This document shows, piece after piece, positions 37,469 through 47,016 of a DNA stretch of 64,000 nucleotides. Location: the NCBI GenBank assembly GCA_016722285.1, contig JADKGI010000030.1, positions 124,001 through 188,000 of the forward strand. The letters run 5' to 3'. The stretch is from Saprospiraceae bacterium. GTDB lineage: Bacteria > Bacteroidota > Bacteroidia > Chitinophagales > Saprospiraceae. Positions within the stretch are counted from its first letter, which is position 1. The number at the start of each line of letters is the position of its first letter. A program made the position numbers and the translations under genes. A model generated the notes under the pieces. The model did no database searches. It was not told the DNA's origin and saw only the letters and a list, made by a program, of their open reading frames with translations.

Positions 37469-37701
37469 TATTTAGTTGTGATTAATGAATTGGTGGGTAA
37501 AGGTATTTTAATTCTGATAAAAAAATTGGTACAGGAAATAAAATATTTTGTTAATTTCTTATCCCAATTTGATTTAAATGAAAATAAATCATTTACAGAA
37601 TTTAATTTAATAAATGTATTCCTAATGAAATTTTATTTGGCAATTGTCGTTAGTTTTATTGATGGCATAATTTCAGTTTACAAATTCTCTAAAGTCTGTT
37701 A

Positions 37702-38784
37702 TTGATGAAAAATATTGGATTTAAACTTGGAATACTGACTGTTATTATTCATATAATTTCATTGTGTGGATTTAGTTATATCACATATAAGTTATATCAC
37801 AATTTTATTTTTCGATTCATTAGAATAGTATATGACAATACGTTGGGCTATCTTCCATTCGCATCTTTATACCTTTTTCTGACCATAGTTTTTATAACAT
37901 TAATTTGTATAGGCTACCATGTTTATTGGATATTAAAAAATCAGAGTCCGTGGCCTTCAACCAAAAAAATGGTAATGATTTCATTAAATTTTATTGGATG
38001 GGTGTATTTTCTTTTTTACTTTTTATGGGCTTTCAATTACTATGGACCTTCAATAAAAAACAGGCTTGGCTGGCAGGAAATGACTCCGGATAGTTCAGCG
38101 ATTTTGAAAGAGCTTAATTTTGTAACAGATAAGGTAAATAGTTTACGGATTCATTTAAGCCAGAATACTTCAGAGCTGCATTTTAAGCCTGATTGGAATA
38201 CCCTGGAAAATAACATCAGAATATCGGAGGCATCATTGTTACAGAGTTGGGGCATTCCAACTTATGGCAGAGTTAGAATCAGACGATTGCAACCTCCGGG
38301 CATATTGCTTCGCATTTCAACGGCAGGCGTTTACATTCCATTTGTGTGTGAAGGTCACATTGACTCAGGCATGAATGCACTCCAATGGCCTTTTACACTG
38401 GCTCACGAGATGGCGCATGGTTATGGGTTTACGGATGAAGGTGAGTGTAATTTCATTGGATTTCTGACTTCAATAAATTCAAATGACCCTTATGTAAATT
38501 ATTCCGGTTGGTTAGCCTATTGGCGATATCTGTATTTTGATGTTTATTCGTTATCTGAATCAAATGCAGAAGTGGTCTTTGATTGCCTTTTTCTTGGTGT
38601 TAAGGCTGATTTGAAAGCCATAAGGGCAGATGTTAACAAGTATCCGGATATTTTTCCAAGCTTAAGAGATGGATTTTATGAATTGTATTTGAAATTTCAC
38701 GGTGTAAACCACGGCTTAAAAAGTTACAATGAAATAATTGAACTTGTCCTGACCTGGAAAAAAAATGAAAGGGTTACAAATTAG
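37702..38784 (+). CDS. DUF3810 membrane zinc metalloprotease-like protein
   Basis: A 360-residue protein with three N-terminal membrane helices (about 8-30, 50-75, 90-115) and a soluble domain that has the gluzincin motif LAHEMAHGYGFTDEGECNF near residues 234-252. HEMAH gives two zinc ligands and the Glu in DEGE is the likely third. This is the DUF3810 arrangement in Bacteroidota and Firmicutes. Substrates are unknown. ATG at 37702 follows an AT-rich 230-bp spacer with no clear promoter. Confidence 0.85.
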   Translation: MMKNIGFKLGILTVIIHIISLCGFSYITYKLYHNFIFRFIRIVYDNTLGYLPFASLYLFLTIVFITLICIGYHVYWILKNQSPWPSTKKMVMISLNFIGWVYFLFYFLWAFNYYGPSIKNRLGWQEMTPDSSAILKELNFVTDKVNSLRIHLSQNTSELHFKPDWNTLENNIRISEASLLQSWGIPTYGRVRIRRLQPPGILLRISTAGVYIPFVCEGHIDSGMNALQWPFTLAHEMAHGYGFTDEGECNFIGFLTSINSNDPYVNYSGWLAYWRYLYFDVYSLSESNAEVVFDCLFLGVKADLKAIRADVNKYPDIFPSLRDGFYELYLKFHGVNHGLKSYNEIIELVLTWKKNERVTN

Positions 38785-38790
38785 TTTTCA

Positions 38791-39463
38791 TTATAATTTC
38801 TCCAACAATCTGATGAGATAATCATTTAAAGTTTCGATGGCCAAAGGTATGTTCCAATTATTTTTGTTTCGGGGTTCTACATAGTTGGATACAGAGCGGA
38901 TTTGAAGGCAAGGGGTATGCATCATTTTGCACGAAAATAAAAAAGCAGCACCTTCCATAGATTCAATATCGGGGTTATATTTTTGCTTAAGTCGATTAAT
39001 AGAATTTTGTGATCCCGATACCATATTCACGGTAACGCCAATTACTTCAGGTAAATCCATATTGATATTTTGAGGCGCTTGAGTATGTATCCATCCATCC
39101 TGGTATGGAAATTTATCCTTTGATATGAGTCCCATTTCAAAAATATCTGTAAAGCTTTCATCATTTTGAACCACTCCAAGATCAGCAAATCTGTCTTTGA
39201 TGACATGTAAAACGGAACCTTTTGTTATGTTAAAATCAAAAGATCCTGCTATCCCGACATTGACAGCTAAATCAACTTTATTTTTTGATAAGAATTGGGC
39301 AACAGAAAAACAAGTATGAGCAGAACCAGGACCTGTGACCAGAACTGATATTGTGTTATTATTTAGGGTAGTGATATTTTCAGATGAGAATACCAATGGA
39401 TCAAAAAAAAGTGTAAAATGGTTTTATTTCATTTATGGTGGCTGATACAATAAGGATGTTCAT
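38791..39463 (-). CDS. mqnB: Futalosine hydrolase MqnB (one-base frameshift)
   Basis: MqnB removes hypoxanthine from futalosine in the futalosine route to menaquinone. The repaired protein has 223 residues and is of the MTA/SAH nucleosidase fold: MNILIVSATINEIKPF at the start, VTGPGSAHTCFSVAQFL near 42, VNVGIAGSFD near 67, the phosphorylase-type IESMEGAAFLFSC near 165 and SVSNYVEPRNKNNWNIPLAI, the distinctive futalosine hydrolase end. An eight-T run near 39402-39409 has one T too many; with seven the frame reads TFFDPLVF. Other mqn genes are not present here. Confidence 0.87.
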
Positions 39464-39473
39464 AATAATTCAT

Positions 39474-39498
39474 GAATGCTTTTATTAGACAAGCATTC
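39474..39498. repeat. Inverted repeat between the PurA-like gene and mqnB
   Basis: GAATGCTT and AAGCATTC with a 9-base loop, located between the stop of the PurA-like gene and the mqnB start. No T-tract follows on the minus strand, so it is either a weak terminator or a leader structure. Confidence 0.4.
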
Positions 39499-39521
39499 TT
39501 TCTTATGTGAATGGCTTGAGG

Positions 39522-39866
39522 TTACCAATCCATATTTTCTTTCTCTTCCTTATTTTCCTGTGAAGCTTCCCATTCGGCTTGCCTTTTTTCATATTGATCG
39601 TAATCAAAATCAGGCATCAGGTCCGTTTTAACATGATCTATTGTCTCTTGAAGCTGGGATAAGAATCTGTTGAAATCTTCTTTGTAAAGAAATATTTTAT
39701 GTCTTTCGTATCCATCAGCATTAAATTTTTTAGTGCTTTCAGTTAATGTGATATAAAAATCATCACCTTTTGTCCTGCGAACATCAAAAAAATAAGTCCG
39801 TCTTTTTCCAGCTTTGATTTTTGCCGTATAAACACTATCAAACTTGCCCCTTTCTTCTTGTTCCAC
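39522..39866 (-). CDS. PurA-like single-strand nucleic acid-binding protein (DUF3276)
   Basis: A small basic/acidic protein of the PUR-alpha-like DUF3276 family, common in Bacteroidota: KIKAGKRRTYFFDVRRTKGD, FYITLTESTKK and RHKIFLYKEDFNRF form the Whirly-like fold, followed by an acidic, Gln/Glu-rich tail. Relatives such as BpuR of Borrelia bind DNA and RNA. The frame is open to 39908, but an exact TATATTTG promoter element lies inside that extension (39896-39903), so the GTG at 39866 (giving MEQEERGKF) is chosen. That yields 114 residues, the usual length. Confidence 0.8.
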   Translation of the reverse strand: MEQEERGKFDSVYTAKIKAGKRRTYFFDVRRTKGDDFYITLTESTKKFNADGYERHKIFLYKEDFNRFLSQLQETIDHVKTDLMPDFDYDQYEKRQAEWEASQENKEEKENMDW

Positions 39867-39895
39867 TTTATTTGTATTTTTTATAAATGATAGGA

Positions 39896-39903
39896 CAAAT
39901 ATA
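39896..39903 (-). promoter_or_regulatory. TAnnTTTG promoter box for the PurA-like gene
   Basis: The minus strand reads TATATTTG. Its position rules out the upstream ATG at 39908 as a start and leaves about 25 bases of leader before the GTG at 39866. Confidence 0.5.
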
Positions 39904-39944
39904 ACCATTGTTTTAAATCATCAAAATAATTCATTGTATTTTTT

Positions 39945-41730
39945 CTAAACTGGATAATTTTGATGCATCATCTGTTGCTGGAACACAGAATTATAAAATC
40001 CATTATTTGCCACCAATTCTTCATGAGTACCTTCTTCTACTATTTTGCCGTGATCAAGGACTATGATCTTATCATAATTCAATAAATTATTTGCCCGGTG
40101 GGTGATTACAATGGATGTTTTATCAGATAGTGATTGCTGGAAGTATGATAAAATGTTTTGTTCAGTTGCAGTATCGACAGCAGATAAAGCATCATCCAAA
40201 ATTACTATGTCAGGATTTTTTAAAAAAGCCCTCGCAATAGATAGTCTTTGTTTTTGTCCTCCTGATAAAGTTACCCCCCTTTCACCGACGAGAGTATTAA
40301 ATTTTTCAGGCAACTTATCAATATCTTCATAGATTGAGGCGAAAGTGGCAAATTTTTCTATTTCATCTATTCCGGCATCCGGTTTTCCAAATGATATATT
40401 TGCTTTTATGGTATCTGAAAATAAAAATACATCCTGAGGAACATTAGCTATTTTTTCACGCAATATTTGTAAGTTGTGATTTCTTATGTCTCTACCATCG
40501 ATCAGGATTTGTCCTTCTGTCACATCAAACATTCTGGTGAGTAACTCTGCTACGGTAGTTTTGCCGGCAGCTGTTTTACCCATGACGGCCATTTTTTCTC
40601 CTTTTTTTAATTTAAAACTAACATTATTTATCGCTTTTATTCCAGTGTTTGGATACGTAAAGGATACATTTCGAAATTCTATGTCACCATTAAGAGAATA
40701 AATTTCATTATTTTTACTAATAATTTTTGGTTTCAAATTCATTAATTCATTGATTCTGGCTTGAGATGCTTCCGCTTCCTGGACTACTGAAGCTATCCAT
40801 CCTATGGCAGTGACTGGCCAGGTAAGCATATTTACGTATAAGATAAACTCCGCAATATTTCCCCGGAGTTAATACGCCGGAATAGACTCTATACCCACCT
40901 ACGATGACAACTAATAGCGTACTTAAAGCTATCAGCAAAGTCATTAGTGGCTGAAAGTAAGCTTCTATTCTTGCAAGGCTTAATGACCTCTTCTTAAATT
41001 CCTCGCTCTGTTCTTCAAAGTGTCCTGTGAACTGATCTTCTTTGACATACGATTTTACAACCCGGATACCTGAATAAATTTCCTGAGATGTGCTCGTAAG
41101 CGCCGAAAGTTGCTGTTGAATCAAGGTGCTTTTTTTATTTATAAGGTTACTTACATAATAAATTGAAATGGATAGGATTGGCAAGGGCAAAAGAGCAAAT
41201 AATGTTAAGACAGGGTCAACACGCAGCATTGCATAAATAGTCAAAATAAACAGTGAAATCAGGTTTATTCCATATAAGATTCCCGGCCCAAGATAATTCC
41301 TGACTTTTGATACATCTTCAGAGATTCGGGACATTATATCTCCAGTTTGGAATGTTCTGTAGAAAGTTTGATCCAATGTTTGCAGATGGCTATAAATCTC
41401 TTTTCTCAAATCATACTCTATTAGTCTGGACATGACTATGATGGTTTGCCGCATAAAGTACATGAGAATCCCTTTGATAATGACAAAGCCGGTTACTATG
41501 AGACCAAACATAAGTAACGCGTGCCCCAATTCGTCATAAAATCCTTGTTTTAACGTTGAATCCAGTCCCTTATACACCTGAATCTTCTCTTGAACCAAAT
41601 TGAGAGCGTCTCTTATTTTTTGGGGAATGAGAATAGCGTAATAATTAGAACCAGCCACAAAGACGATTCCTAAAAGCAGGTGCCATTTGTATCTGACAAA
41701 AAATCGGTTAAGTGTAAATAAATGTTTCAA
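39945..41730 (-). CDS. ABC exporter with fused membrane and ATPase domains, MdlB-like (one-base frameshift)
   Basis: A half-transporter of about 594 residues. Residues 1-320 are an ABC_membrane type 1 domain with six helices (HLLLGIVFVAGSNYYAIL, LFGLIVTGFVIIKGIL, SLFILTIYAML and others) and the SRISEDVSKVRN segment. The ATPase half has FRNVSFTYP, Walker A VMGKTAAGKTTVAELL, Q-loop NVPQDVFLFSD, signature LSGGQKQRLSIAR, Walker B DIVILDDALSAVD and switch VITHRANN. Note TAAGK instead of the usual GSGK. One extra base in the GGGG run near 40860 breaks the frame; with three G it reads TPGNIAEFILYVNMLTW. Likely a lipid or drug exporter acting as a dimer. Start is TTG at 41730. Confidence 0.87.
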
Positions 41731-41826
41731 GTATAAAGTTGAATGAATAATGCAAACACAATAAAATCGTAAACTGTTCTGACAAAACCTGAAATGATGG
41801 CTTGTTTTATCATAAAAGGATTGTGA

Positions 41827-42903
41827 TCAAATTCTGACTGTCCTGTTCCGAAGCAAATGATCAGCTAACACAAGTGCCGCCATCGCCTCAACAATCGGAA
41901 CTGCTCTGGGCACAACACACGGGTCGTGTCTTCCTTTGCCTTCTGCTATAGCCTGATTGCCATCTTTATCCATGGTTTTTTGTCCCTTAACAATAGTTGC
42001 TACAGGCTTAAAAGCTACATTAAAATTGATGGGCATTCCATTGCTTATCCCTCCCTGAATGCCGCCTGAGTGGTTCGTTTCCGTTATTACCTGATTATTA
42101 TGTATAGTAAAAATATCATTGTGTTCAGATCCTTTCATAGACACACATGCAAAACCAGAACCAAATTCAAATCCCTTCACTGCATTGATACTCAGCATTG
42201 CTTTACCTAAATCTGCATGAAGCTTATCAAAAACTGGAGCACCCAAACCCGGAGGGCAACCCGTAATCAGGCATGATATCATTCCGCCTATGGTGTCGCC
42301 GTCTTTTTTTATTTCCATAATAAGGTCTATCATCCTTTGAGCGGTTTCCGGGTCAGGACATCTTACTATATTTGTTTCAATATTGGCAAAATCAATCACT
42401 TTGTCAGACTGCAGCTTTATATTGCCTACCTGACTTACGTACCCATTTATTTTTACACCATTTTCGGCAAGCAATAATTTGGCAATTGCCCCTGCGGCCA
42501 CCCTTGCAGCAGTCTCTCTCGCTGAAGATCGTCCACCGCCAGCATAATCTCTTACTCCGTATTTTGATTGATAGGTAAAATCTGCATGGGAAGGTCTGTA
42601 AATATCTGCGATATGGCTATAATCTTTTGATCTCTGGTCTGTATTTGGTATAAAAATACTAATAGGTGTACCTGTCGATAATCCTTCAAAAATTCCTGAT
42701 TGAATTATAAAGGTTTCGTCTTCTTTCCTTTGGGTTACAATTTTTGACTGACCGGGTTTACGGCGGTCAAGTTCATTTTGGATAAAATGTTCATTTATTT
42801 TAAGGCCTGAAGGACATCCGTCAATGATCATTCCGATTCCTCTGCCATGCGACTCTCCAAAAGTGGTCACTCTGAATATCTCTCCAAAAGTATTTGCTGC
42901 CAT
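41827..42903 (-). CDS. aroC: Chorismate synthase
   Basis: AroC makes chorismate from EPSP with reduced FMN as the last step of the shikimate pathway. The 358-residue length fits. Signatures in order: VTTFGESHGRGIGMIIDGCP near residue 12, RRKPGQSKIVTQRKE near 48, YGVRDYAGGGRSSARETAAR near 125 (AGGGRSSAR is diagnostic), GDTIGGMI near 195 and QGGISNGMPI with RHDPCVVPRAVPI near the end. A promoter box ends 4 bases before the ATG. It is divergent from aroK, which is two steps earlier in the pathway. Confidence 0.97.
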   Translation of the reverse strand: MAANTFGEIFRVTTFGESHGRGIGMIIDGCPSGLKINEHFIQNELDRRKPGQSKIVTQRKEDETFIIQSGIFEGLSTGTPISIFIPNTDQRSKDYSHIADIYRPSHADFTYQSKYGVRDYAGGGRSSARETAARVAAGAIAKLLLAENGVKINGYVSQVGNIKLQSDKVIDFANIETNIVRCPDPETAQRMIDLIMEIKKDGDTIGGMISCLITGCPPGLGAPVFDKLHADLGKAMLSINAVKGFEFGSGFACVSMKGSEHNDIFTIHNNQVITETNHSGGIQGGISNGMPINFNVAFKPVATIVKGQKTMDKDGNQAIAEGKGRHDPCVVPRAVPIVEAMAALVLADHLLRNRTVRI

Positions 42904-42907
42904 GTCA

Positions 42908-42915
42908 CAAAGGTA
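42908..42915 (-). promoter_or_regulatory. TAnnTTTG promoter box directly before aroC
   Basis: The minus strand reads TACCTTTG, then TGAC and the aroC ATG. The transcript should start at or next to the start codon, as for lpxD. Confidence 0.55.
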
Positions 42916-43135
42916 TAAGAAATGTTAAAAACGAATAGACTGGATTTGAAATTATTAAAGACGAAATTGTTTTTTGATCAATTTCAGAACGTTTCTGATA
43001 TCTATTTCTATATTTAAAGCATTATTAATAATTTTGAAACACCAGATTTATGGCATAAAGTAAATAAATAGACCAGATAACAAAACAAAAAATGAATATA
43101 TCCCTTTTAATAAAATTGAAAATGAATAAAGACAG

Positions 43136-43642
43136 ATGCTAATTTTTCTCACTGGAATGATGGGTAGTGGAAAGTCCACTGTTGGGCTGAAATTGGCAGA
43201 GGAACTTGCGATGCCATTTTTTGATACAGATAATATTATTGAAAGTATCGAAGGAATGTCCGTATCAGATATATTTACGGTAAAGGGGGAAGATTATTTC
43301 AGAAATGCAGAGTTTGAGCTTATATCAGATTGGAAGATATCTGACGGGATTGTGGCTACCGGTGGTGGTTTACCCTGTTATAATGGATTGATAGATCAAT
43401 TGAATGCAAAAGGCAAAACCGTATTTCTAAAAACAAGCATCAGTAAGATTGTAGAAAGGATAAGTAAAGACCAAACCAGACCCCTGGTTGCAGGCAAATC
43501 TACTGCTCAGACCAAAAAAGCAATCTCCGGGATTTTAAAAATGCGAGTTGCAGAATATAATAAATCTAAAATTAAAATCAGATCTGAAGGTACGACCGAT
43601 GAAATCGTAAGAAAAATCATTGTCAATGTATATTCGAAATGA
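43136..43642 (+). CDS. aroK: Shikimate kinase
   Basis: A 168-residue P-loop kinase phosphorylating shikimate with ATP. Walker A LTGMMGSGKSTVGLKLA at residues 5-21, the shikimate-binding DTD in FFDTDNIIE near 33, GEDYFRNAEFEL near 57 (FR-x2-E), the GGG motif ATGGGLPCY near 80 and the lid RPLVAGKS near 117. The length fits. It is divergent from aroC, so the two shikimate genes share an intergenic region of 232 bp. No promoter element was found on the plus strand there. Confidence 0.95.
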   Translation: MLIFLTGMMGSGKSTVGLKLAEELAMPFFDTDNIIESIEGMSVSDIFTVKGEDYFRNAEFELISDWKISDGIVATGGGLPCYNGLIDQLNAKGKTVFLKTSISKIVERISKDQTRPLVAGKSTAQTKKAISGILKMRVAEYNKSKIKIRSEGTTDEIVRKIIVNVYSK

Positions 43643-43656
43643 TATTTCATTGGATT

Positions 43657-45129
43657 TCAAAAAAGGGCTTTTATTGCATCGAGAGGTTGGATCAATTTTC
43701 CTGTACGAAGGGTGTTTTGTGTTTCTTTGCCGGTACTATTTAAAATTCTGTAAACAGTTTGCGTATTGAGTTTAGGGTTTATTGCTTTCATCACTGCTAT
43801 GAGACCAGCGACCTGTGGTGTTGCCATCGACGTTCCACTAAAGGCTGTATAAGTATTTGATGGTGTCGTGGAAAGTATCTTCTCGCCAGGTGCGGCGATA
43901 CCCATTTTAAGGTTTTCAACATGATTGGAAAAGCCTGATTTTTCTGATTTTTCATTCACTGAGGTAACAGTAATAACATTTTCTGCATTGGCCGGGCTGT
44001 ATCTTTTGCCATCGAGATTGGCGTTGCCGGCAGCGACTACAACGATTGCTCCTTTATCATTAGCGTATTTCACAGCATCATTATAGGCTTTTTGGCGTTC
44101 CTGATTTGTGATACCGCCAAGTGATAAAGATATGACATCAGCACCATTATCTGTAGCTTCTATAATTCCATCTATAATAGATTTTTGCGTACCAAACCCA
44201 ATGTCGCCAATCACTTGAATACCTTTTACTTTTACCCAATCCTTGTTTGGAGTCATGGAAGCTACGCCTATATTGTTATTGGTAATGGCTGCCGCTACAC
44301 CGGCACAGTGAGTTCCATGACCCTGCTTGTCTTTATTTTTTGTTAAATCCGAAGGAAGATCTTCATGACTTCCATCAATCCCCGTATCAAGTATGTAAAG
44401 AGTGGCAGCTCGCTGAGGTTGAATGTTATTGGAAATAAAAAATTTATAATACTGTTCCATATTTAAGAATGAAAGGTGCCACTGCATATTAACGGATGGG
44501 TCATTGGATAATTTACCATACTTATCCATTGATTCTATTTCTGTTCTTTGAGGAAAGTCAAAAGGAATGATTTCATTAGGTTCTATCCATTTTATTCCAT
44601 CCATATTTTTGAAATTATTCATAAATTGGTTTACATCATCATTCTTATCAACATCAATGACATAATAGTCGTCCAGCTCAGTAATCTCGCCTGATAGTGG
44701 TTTGAAAGCGCTTCTTATTGTTTTATTTTTGGACGTTATTATTTTCGATATTTCTGAAATTCTGTTTTGATCTATTTCTACCAAAATCTCTCCATCAGGA
44801 TCATAAGATGTTGTATTAACTATTTGATAATCAGGTAATCTAAAACTTTTTTCAATGTACATACCTGACATAACAGATATAATTGAAACAATAATCTGAA
44901 CTATCTTATTATGGCTGACAAGGTCCAGAATAAAACCTGTCAAGGCCATGGTCAAACAGGAAATAGAGAGTAAAAGTATTGTATCCGCAAAAGAAACTGA
45001 ATTATAAAAGCTTGATAAAACAAATAATCCGAGACTTATGAAAAAGAAAACCCTGATCAGGCCTGAAAAAAAGGCATTGTGTTTTCCAAATATCCACAAA
45101 CACAACAGTAAGAGGGTGATGCTAAGCAT
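43657..45129 (-). CDS. S8 (subtilisin-like) peptidase with N-terminal membrane domain
   Basis: A 490-residue protein that joins three to four N-terminal membrane helices (about 1-90) to an S8 peptidase. Residues about 105-195 resemble an I9-type inhibitor propeptide (ILVEIDQNRISEI, YYVIDVDKNDDV). The catalytic domain has Asp in LYILDTGIDGSHEDL near 247, His in GHGTHCAGVAAA near 272 and Ser in SGTSMATPQVAGL near 432, so it should be active. There is no cleavable signal peptide; the enzyme is membrane bound, with the protease facing either the periplasm or the cytosol. It converges with aroK (14-bp gap). Confidence 0.85.
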   Translation of the reverse strand: MLSITLLLLCLWIFGKHNAFFSGLIRVFFFISLGLFVLSSFYNSVSFADTILLLSISCLTMALTGFILDLVSHNKIVQIIVSIISVMSGMYIEKSFRLPDYQIVNTTSYDPDGEILVEIDQNRISEISKIITSKNKTIRSAFKPLSGEITELDDYYVIDVDKNDDVNQFMNNFKNMDGIKWIEPNEIIPFDFPQRTEIESMDKYGKLSNDPSVNMQWHLSFLNMEQYYKFFISNNIQPQRAATLYILDTGIDGSHEDLPSDLTKNKDKQGHGTHCAGVAAAITNNNIGVASMTPNKDWVKVKGIQVIGDIGFGTQKSIIDGIIEATDNGADVISLSLGGITNQERQKAYNDAVKYANDKGAIVVVAAGNANLDGKRYSPANAENVITVTSVNEKSEKSGFSNHVENLKMGIAAPGEKILSTTPSNTYTAFSGTSMATPQVAGLIAVMKAINPKLNTQTVYRILNSTGKETQNTLRTGKLIQPLDAIKALF

Positions 45130-45330
45130 ATAATAATTTTAAAACACTAAATTAGGGAAAAATACAGTTATGGCTAAAGATTATCGACCAGTGGATAAAA
45201 AAAAGCGATACTTTAATAAAATGATAATGAAAATGAGTGTATTTGTCTTAAGTGTATTATGAATGTGATTATTTTTAAGACCATGAATAACAAATACTAT
45301 CATATTTTTTCAAAATTTAATATGTTCGCT

Positions 45331-45338
45331 TATATTTG
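45331..45338 (+). promoter_or_regulatory. TAnnTTTG promoter box for nusB
   Basis: TATATTTG on the plus strand, about 50 bases before the nusB ATG at 45389. Confidence 0.5.
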
Positions 45339-45388
45339 CAGCCGAATATCGGTTAAAGTATAATCTGAGATTAAAAGTAATTATAAGA

Positions 45389-46326
45389 ATGCTGAGCAGG
45401 AGAAATGTAAGAGTAAAAGTGATGCAGGTATTGTATGCACAAAGTAGGGACGAATCATTGGATAATAAACAGACTGTCCAGTTATATTGGAGGAAAATCG
45501 AAGATAGTTTTGAATTACTTTTGTTTTCATTATACAATCTGGTCCAGATAACAAGGTCTGCAGCAGATGATTTTGAAAAAAGAAAAGCAAAGCACCTTCC
45601 CACAGACATAGATAAAAAATTTACTCCAAAATTATGGAGTAACTTCATGATCCAGGCACTGGATAAAAATAAGACAATTCAATCAAAATTTGAAAAATTA
45701 AAATTCTCTTCTGCAGTTGATAAGGATCACTTTAAGAAAATTTATTTTGAGTTTGCAAAAGAAGAAATGTATAACCAGTACATTGTTAAGGAAACAAATA
45801 GTGATGAAAATCTGGAGATGCTGTTGGAGTTATTCAGATTTTGCAGGAAAAATGAACTTTTTAATGAAATAATAGAAGACCAATATGCAAATTGGGAAGA
45901 TGATAAATCCATTATCATAGGTACTATAAAAAAAGTGCTTAAAAGTTTGCCGAGTGAAAAGGAAAATTTCATCATGGATCATTATCCGGATGATGAAACG
46001 ATAAAAGATTATGGAGAATATTTACTTTTTGCAACAATTAGGGACGAAGAATCGTTAATGTCTATGATAGAGCCGGTGTTGCAGAATTGGGATGCGGACA
46101 GAGTAGCCATTCTTGATATGATCATGATTAAAATGGCAATTTGTGAGTTTATGTTTTGTCCTACTATTCCCACTAAGTAACACTCAATGAATATGTGGAA
46201 TTAGCAAAAAATTACAGCACTTCCAAGAGTAAAGAGTTTGTCAATGGAATTTTGGACAGATTATTGCAGGACCTTATTTTAAAGGAAAAAGTAGTAAAAG
46301 AAGGCCGAGGATTAATAGACGAATAA
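45389..46326 (+). CDS. nusB: Transcription antitermination factor NusB (one-base frameshift)
   Basis: NusB binds boxA RNA with S10 to promote rRNA antitermination. The Bacteroidota form is long, and the repaired protein has 312 residues: MLSRRNVRVKVMQVLYAQSR at the N-terminus, a family-specific middle insertion, then DADRVAILDMIMIKMAICEF and, after the shift, VTLNEYVELAKNYSTSKSKE, FVNGILDRLL. The first frame ends at 46180. Adding one A to the AA of ACTAAGTAAC gives PTKVTLNEYVELAK, the expected NusB end with VNGILD. The intact gene therefore ends at 46326. Confidence 0.88.
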
Positions 46327-46355
46327 AATTTTTATAACCTTAAAATTATTAACAC

Positions 46356-46922
46356 ATGTTGAACACAAATTCCCCCCGATTTGTGTTAATGCTGATCATT
46401 ATGATGGTTGGCTTATCACTAAATAGTCAGACAAAGGAAGCGGTAATACTTTACAATACCAAACCGGTCCTGGCTGAAATAACCTTAACTGGAAATGTAA
46501 ATAAAATTATCAAAGACGAACCTGACTTTCTGGATGGTTTTACATTAAAAGTTCAGGATTACGGTCAGTTTATTTCAAGTGAGCCGCAAATAACTGACGG
46601 CAAAACCACAACAGCGGTGCTGATGAATGTTCCGGAATCTTCGGATTTCCTCAACATTCCGTTTGAATCAGGATATGCTACTTTATCAGATGACGCTATT
46701 ACAAAATTGGATAAGCTCGTCAATTATTTGAAACTGAATACAGGGCAAAAATTAATAATGAGAACCTTGTCAAAATTTGCTGATTCTGCACTGAACACTA
46801 ACAGATTAAATTCCATCAAAACTTATCTTAAAATTAAAGGTCTGTCGCCTGACTCCATCCGATTTGAGACATTGTCAGGAAACGTTGATGTCAATGAAGT
46901 TAAAATTAGCTTTGAAAAGTGA
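46356..46922 (+). CDS. OmpA-like C-terminal domain envelope protein
   Basis: A 188-residue exported protein: signal peptide about 1-24 (FVLMLIIMMVGLSLNSQ), a short linker region and a C-terminal OmpA-like domain from about residue 95. The domain has FLNIPFESGYATLSDDAITK, the helix LDKLVNYLKLNTGQKLIM and NTNRLNSIKTYLKIKGL. The family's peptidoglycan-binding Asp/Arg positions are only partly matched (DSALNTNRLNSIK in place of the typical NxxLSxxRA), so peptidoglycan binding is uncertain. It lies between nusB and guaA on the same strand. Confidence 0.65.
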   Translation: MLNTNSPRFVLMLIIMMVGLSLNSQTKEAVILYNTKPVLAEITLTGNVNKIIKDEPDFLDGFTLKVQDYGQFISSEPQITDGKTTTAVLMNVPESSDFLNIPFESGYATLSDDAITKLDKLVNYLKLNTGQKLIMRTLSKFADSALNTNRLNSIKTYLKIKGLSPDSIRFETLSGNVDVNEVKISFEK

Positions 46923-47003
46923 AGCATCTGATATTGTATTTTTCTTTGTAGTAATTTTTTCTGTAAAAAATCAGACTTTTACCGTTGCGTTACCGTAAGT
47001 GTG

Positions 47004-47011
47004 TATCTTTG
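47004..47011 (+). promoter_or_regulatory. TAnnTTTG promoter box directly before guaA
   Basis: TATCTTTG ends 5 bases before the ATG at 47017. It excludes the start at 46999 and predicts an almost leaderless message. Confidence 0.55.
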
Positions 47012-47016
47012 CGCTT

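Noticed and set aside
37478..37705. Possible small gene of 75 codons upstream of the DUF3810 gene
   Set aside because: AT-driven composition, no recognisable domain or ribosome binding site, and it overlaps the start of DUF3810.
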